The position numbers and the translations under genes were made by a program. From NCBI GenBank assembly GCA_014904985.1, contig MU129086.1:1-12906 (forward strand): a DNA stretch of 12,906 bases. Direction: 5' to 3'. Position 1 is the stretch's first letter; every line of letters starts with the position of its first letter. The DNA comes from Hydnum rufescens UP504 (taxonomy: Eukaryota > Basidiomycota > Agaricomycetes > Cantharellales > Hydnaceae). The notes under the pieces were generated by a model. That model was not told the DNA's origin. It saw nothing but the letters and a program-made list of their open reading frames with translations, and did no database searches. Below, one piece after another: positions 9,234-12,906 of this stretch.

Positions 9234-11022
9234 CATCAGCATGCTGTTACTTTCAGAAGGAGTGGTCATTGGTGTTTACAAGTAGCCAAAGGCACTTCCA
9301 ATATTTCGGCATCTCCTCGACACCCAACCCCCCTGTTCGTCATGCAGGGGTCCTGGATTCAAGTGATTATACTCTCAGGCCAACATTATTGGATGCAAAC
9401 GCTCCCTATCGTGCATTAATAACCCATACTGAGTCTGACCCACCTTCCTATACCCCTGTGATGAATGTGCAGAACAATGGAGTCAAGACGATTTTGCCTT
9501 ACTATCAATCGTTATACACCAAATTTTTCTCATCGTGTCGTTGTGCTCTTGAACACTGGTCTTCTGTTGTGAGGTATTTTAAACTGCAAGATATCCCCCT
9601 TCCCCCTATGAAACCAGCTAGTCTTGGTTGCTCTACTTCACTTGAATTCATACCCGACTCCATTTGGGCGAATGGGGATGTTCACTTGAACGTACTCACA
9701 AGGTTTGCTTACGACTGCCTGAGGGTATGCTGAATACATGATGCATATTACCATCGACCACATTGCCCACACCTATAACCTGGACCTCCCTGTCTTTGGG
9801 TTAGAGGATTGATGAGTAGGGGCTGTATATCGCTTACCTCTTACTCCTGTGGATTGTCAAGCAGTGGATGATCTTGTGCGAATGGGTACACCAGTCTTTG
9901 GTGTCATGGAGTATCCGCATCGCAACCATCGTGATATTGTGCCTGATCATTGTCCCAACTCTCCTGAGGCAGCCACAGCCGCAGCTGGTGAATATTTTGC
10001 TGCAATGAAGAAGTGGGAGGACCAGAATATCAATGTCGCTGAGCATATCATACACATTGAGGTTCCACTGGCTCATGTGCAGCACCTGAACAATTGGTTC
10101 ATCAGGCCGCATTTGGGATATCCTGGTGAATCTGATCGCAATGATTGTCCTCTCTGTGAAGCTGCATGGCGCGTTTTAACTCCTGGTGAAATTTGCAAGA
10201 CTGATGTGGTTGCTTTACGGGACTTCCTTGGTCATGGCCCATGGCCTGCTGGCCAGGCATACAAGGTGCCAAAGTTCTATTACAAGTACAAATTCGGGGA
10301 GTCGATAAAAATCTATGTCAATGAGGATGAGGGTCCAACGGCTTCTTCATCGAAGGCAGTGGTCGATAACATGGATGATCATGGTTTCAATATCTACGAT
10401 GACATCATGGGGAACCCCTATGATGAGGACGACGAGTATTGGGAGAACGAGGGTGAATATGATCTCAATCCTACTCCTCACTTGGATGCAAAACAGGAGG
10501 CTGAAGCAAAGGCCCTCATACTCACTGCCAAAAGTGGAGATGGTGCTGCAAAGTCTCGAAATTATCGAGGTTCTTCAAGGTGCTTGTGGGAAGAAGAGGG
10601 GGAAATGACACAATGGGATGCCCCCCCAAACTGACTTCGAGACTGCGATTATGATGTTGTGGAGATCCTCTGATGGCACCTCAAACACGCAAAGAAAACG
10701 GGTGAGAAAACTTGCCAAGGAGAAGCGACGTGCCAAGGAGACTGAAGAAGCGGACTCGTGGATGAGAGTGCAGGAGGAGGCTAAAAGACTAGAAGCAGAA
10801 AGACTGAAACAGCAAGCAGAAGAGCATATGTGTCTATTTCAGGATGAACATCCCCCCACTTCTGCACCTGCACCCTCTTCTCCTGCCCCTGCTTCTGTGC
10901 TGAATCCTGCTCAGCTGTGCTCTCCAACTTCCTCCCCTGCTTCTCCTGAGTATTCTCCTACCATTCCAGCGAATGATGCAACTCCACCATCTCCGCTTCG
11001 TGCATCATCTCCGCCTCACGCA

Positions 11023-11232
11023 CCATCTCCTCATGCACCATCTCCTTGTGTGCCATCTCCTCGTGCGCCATCTCCTCGTGCACCATCTCCTCATGCGCCA
11101 TCTCCTTGTGCACCATCTCCTCATGCGCCATCTCCTCGTGCGCCATCTCCTCATGCGCCATCTCCTCGTGCACCATCTCCTCGTGCGCCATCTCCTTGTG
11201 CACCATCTCCTCATGCGCCATCTCCTCGTGCA
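11023..11232 (+). repeat. 15-bp coding tandem array, 14 units (Pro-Ser-Pro-X-Ala)
   Basis: Fourteen perfect-length units of CCATCTCCTCGTGCG type lie in frame with the plus-strand protein, encoding P-S-P-X-A. X is His (CAT) in five units, Cys (TGT) in three and Arg (CGT) in six. The last codon is GCG or GCA, once GTG. More diverged copies extend before 11023 and, with other spacings (SPHRAP and SPRR-like), on to about 11600. Because 15 is a multiple of 3, the array is open in other frames and on the minus strand; those frames are artefacts. Confidence 0.97.
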
Positions 11233-11668
11233 CCATCTCCCCATCGTCAGTCCCTGTCTCCTCGTCTGTCCTGGTCTCCTCAGGTGCCATCCCCTCATCG
11301 TTCGCCTTCTCCTCATCGTGCGTGGTCTCCTCGTCATACATGATCTCCCTCTCATCATGTGTCTCTGCCTCATCGTGTGCCGCTTCCTTGCCGCTCTCTG
11401 TCTCCCTATGGCCATGCTTGGTCTCATCATCGTCGGGTGCCTTCTCCTCATCAGGCACCTTCTCCTCATCGGGCGCCTTCTCCTCGCCGGGTGCCTTCTC
11501 GCTCGGGCGCCTTCTCCTCACTGGGTGCCGTCTCCTTTTCATTGGGCTTACTCCCCACCTCATCGAGCCTGGTCTCCCCCTCGTCAAGTTCCGTCTTTCC
11601 ACTCTAGCTACCCCAAAGGAAGCTTAAGACACCTCAGTCAGCCAGTTATGACACCTACCTTAGGTTGA

Positions 11669-11961
11669 AAAATGAGGCATTTTTAATACCTAACTAGGTC
11701 CCAAGCAATATGGAACATAATTGGGTCCAACTCAGGGTCTTTGATACCTGGTGGCTTACAGTCTTTGGGCCAACTGTGCCCAACTTGGGCCCATTTGTGG
11801 CTACCTTGGGCCCAACTTGGGGAACTTGCACACTTGAACGGCAGATCCTTAAACCTCACTAGAAACCTAACATTCATGTTGAAAACTTAGACACTATTAA
11901 TGTGACAAGAGCAATGTATTATGATAGGAATGGAATGATATGGACATGAGTAGTCTCGTAT
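11669..11961. other. Gene-free spacer with an imperfect palindromic GGGCCC-type repeat
   Basis: I see no gene. Around 11764-11822 the motif TTGGGCCCAACTTGGG recurs in variant form (TTGGGCCAACT; GCCCAACTTGGGCCC; CTTGGGCCCAACTTGGGG). It contains the self-complementary GCCCAACTTGGGC, so one copy could form a short hairpin. It could be a decayed transposon end or a transcription-end structure of the neighbouring genes; neither is shown. Confidence 0.5.
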
Positions 11962-12906
11962 CTACAAGAGCCCAGCACCATTTCCTGCCCAAGTAGCAAA
12001 GCTCATTTGAAGTGCATCAAAGTCTGCAGCACTGAGATGAACCTGCGCACTGGGCAGTGAAAATGAGGCCTGCGAGGGTCCATTCAGGTGAGTGCTCATC
12101 ATGTCAGGACCAGAGTTGGGAGTGGAAGATGATGACGCTGAGCTATCCCTAAGAACTTGTATAGGTGGAGATGTAGATGTAGGGAAATTATCCAACGGTG
12201 TCGAGGCCCCTGAGTTCGTCAAATATGTTGGCATCCTATGTAGTTGTGTGACCTGGCTGTGACCAAAGTACTGTGGCTCCCACATGGTTGATGCAGAAGT
12301 TGTCGTGAGAAAAGGTGGAGGGCTCCCGTTAGCTGAGCACGGATGAGCAAGTTGGGAGAAAGAGGAGTTGGCGACTTGGTCGAGTTCATCTGGAATTGTA
12401 GAGCGGGATCTTCTTGGGAGTCATAACGCTTCCTCTCTTCTCACTGGCCTCTCTCATCCTCCTCATATGTCACTGTCACCCCTCCCCAGCATCCTCAGCC
12501 ACATGACCAGGCCCAATTCCTGTAGAGTCCCAACTTCTACCCAATTCACGATACTTCCGTTTCCCATTGTGCTCCCACATTCTCCTCCTGGACTTCATCC
12601 CAGAACTGGACTGTTGATTCCTTCCCTCCAGGGGCACCCCCAGACCAGTCGTTCAAAGCTCTAGCATGATCTACACTCCCAATGGTATGCTGGCTCGCCC
12701 ACGTGATCAATCATGACCGGCAACATGGACTCCAATCAGAGTCGAGAGGAAGACTCTGGGAGTTCTCTAGGCAGATCCAATGACTTCAGGATGAGTAAAG
12801 GCCTCATACATCTGTTTCCAGTGGAACATTTGTACTTATCAGCATCAACTCCTAAGAGTGGGATTCATCCCACAGTTAGGAAGACCCCATCCAAACCAAA
12901 AGTCCG
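11962..12906 (-). pseudogene. Unidentified decayed gene, runs off window end
   Basis: The 3' part is open from 12420 to a stop at 11962 (TIPDELDQVANSSFSQLA, then MWEPQYFGHSQVTQLHRM, then a Ser/Thr/Pro-rich tail, then LSAADFDALQMSFATWAG). The same frame continues upstream of a TGA at 12423-12421 into a charged segment (YEEDERPVRREEAL). Other frames upstream also read as protein: HARALNDWSGGAPGGKE then VQFWDEVQEENVGAQWETE near 12680-12549, and HWKQMYEAFTHPEVIGSA near 12830-12770. They are separated by stops (including one TAG) and frame changes. The order on the minus strand suggests one former gene with lost introns or frameshifts. No family is recognised. The disordered Ser/Thr/Pro C-terminus is compatible with a nuclear or regulatory protein, but that is only composition. 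Confidence 0.45.

Larger units (their letters stand above)
8721..11668 (+). pseudogene. Unidentified large multi-exon protein with Pro/Ser-rich repeat tail, decayed
   Basis: Exon 1 (ATG 8721, alternative ATG 8831, to 9159) joins exon 2 (from 9234) in phase across a good intron, giving about 145 codons of Ser/Glu-rich sequence followed by a more ordered region (ACCYFQKEWSLVFTSSQRHF). An extra base in GGG at 9723-9725 shifts the frame, after which YAEYMMHITIDHIAHTYN and VYRLPLTPVDCQAVDDLV continue around two consecutive TGA at 9810-9815. From 9849 to 10632 the frame is clean: a CPLC pair (NDCPLCEAAW), an acidic stretch (YDEDDEYWENEGEYD) and then a second shift at C7 (10621-10627). After it come a basic Lys/Glu coiled coil (residues from 10690 to 10840), a Pro/Ser/Ala linker and the 15-bp array. 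TGA at 11341-11343 interrupts the tail. The tail continues in frame as SP(H/R)RxP-like repeats, shifts again near 11500 and ends at a TGA at 11666. I recognise no known domain, and no function is assigned. Confidence 0.6.

Noticed and set aside
10958..11668. Open frames in other plus frames and on the minus strand across the 15-bp array (Glu-Met-Ala-His, His-Leu-Leu and Ser-Cys-Ala-Ile type repeats)
   Set aside because: A period divisible by three keeps every frame open. Only the Pro-Ser-Pro frame connects to upstream non-repetitive coding sequence.
8721..11668. TET/JBP dioxygenase, known to accompany KDZ elements in mushroom genomes
   Set aside because: I looked for an HxD...H iron-binding pattern with a following Arg in this and the other unidentified frames and saw nothing convincing.
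12368..12664. Plus-strand open frame of 98 codons
   Set aside because: It is Ser/Pro/Leu-rich and antisense to better coding-like sequence on the minus strand; it appears to be a shadow.

Overview
The window looks like nuclear DNA of a filamentous basidiomycete, most likely a mushroom-forming Agaricomycete. The main evidence is a decayed KDZ (Kyakuja-Dileera-Zisupton) transposase carrying the CxC cysteine cluster, CPLCFGG, HAYGHQW and DGEGCERFW motifs typical of the family that is hugely expanded in those fungi. A short intron of fungal size in the plus-strand gene also fits. Nothing bacterial is present: I see no operons and no rRNA or tRNA genes. Almost every coding frame is interrupted, so this reads as a transposon-rich, repeat-rich graveyard rather than a set of working genes.

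Layout. 1-734: minus-strand coding relics, CpG-free up to position 516. 837-1249: a plus-strand first exon with a zinc-finger-like cysteine/histidine cluster. 1329-1361: an 11-bp tandem triplet. 1451-4779: the KDZ transposase pseudogene on the minus strand. 4862-6105: about ten copies of a 115-126 bp minisatellite just upstream of the transposase start, partly organised as a 247-bp higher-order dimer. 6224-7189: a minus-strand frame of 322 codons broken only by TGA. 7190-7741: no convincing gene. 7742-8725: further minus-strand coding relics. 8721-11668: a plus-strand gene with one clear intron, now carrying two or more frameshifts and three in-frame TGA codons, ending in a Pro/Ser-rich tail encoded by a 15-bp tandem array. 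11962-12906: another minus-strand relic running off the window end.

One process seems to tie the window together. In the decayed frames the in-frame stops are nearly all TGA, the tandem-repeat copies differ mainly as CG/TG/CA, and the first 516 bases have no CpG. This is the signature of deamination of methylated CpG (CGA Arg to TGA stop), as expected where a fungus methylates its repeats. I do not see an intact novel system. The plus-strand multi-exon gene and the minus-strand 322-codon frame are the unidentified genes most worth pursuing through intact copies elsewhere.
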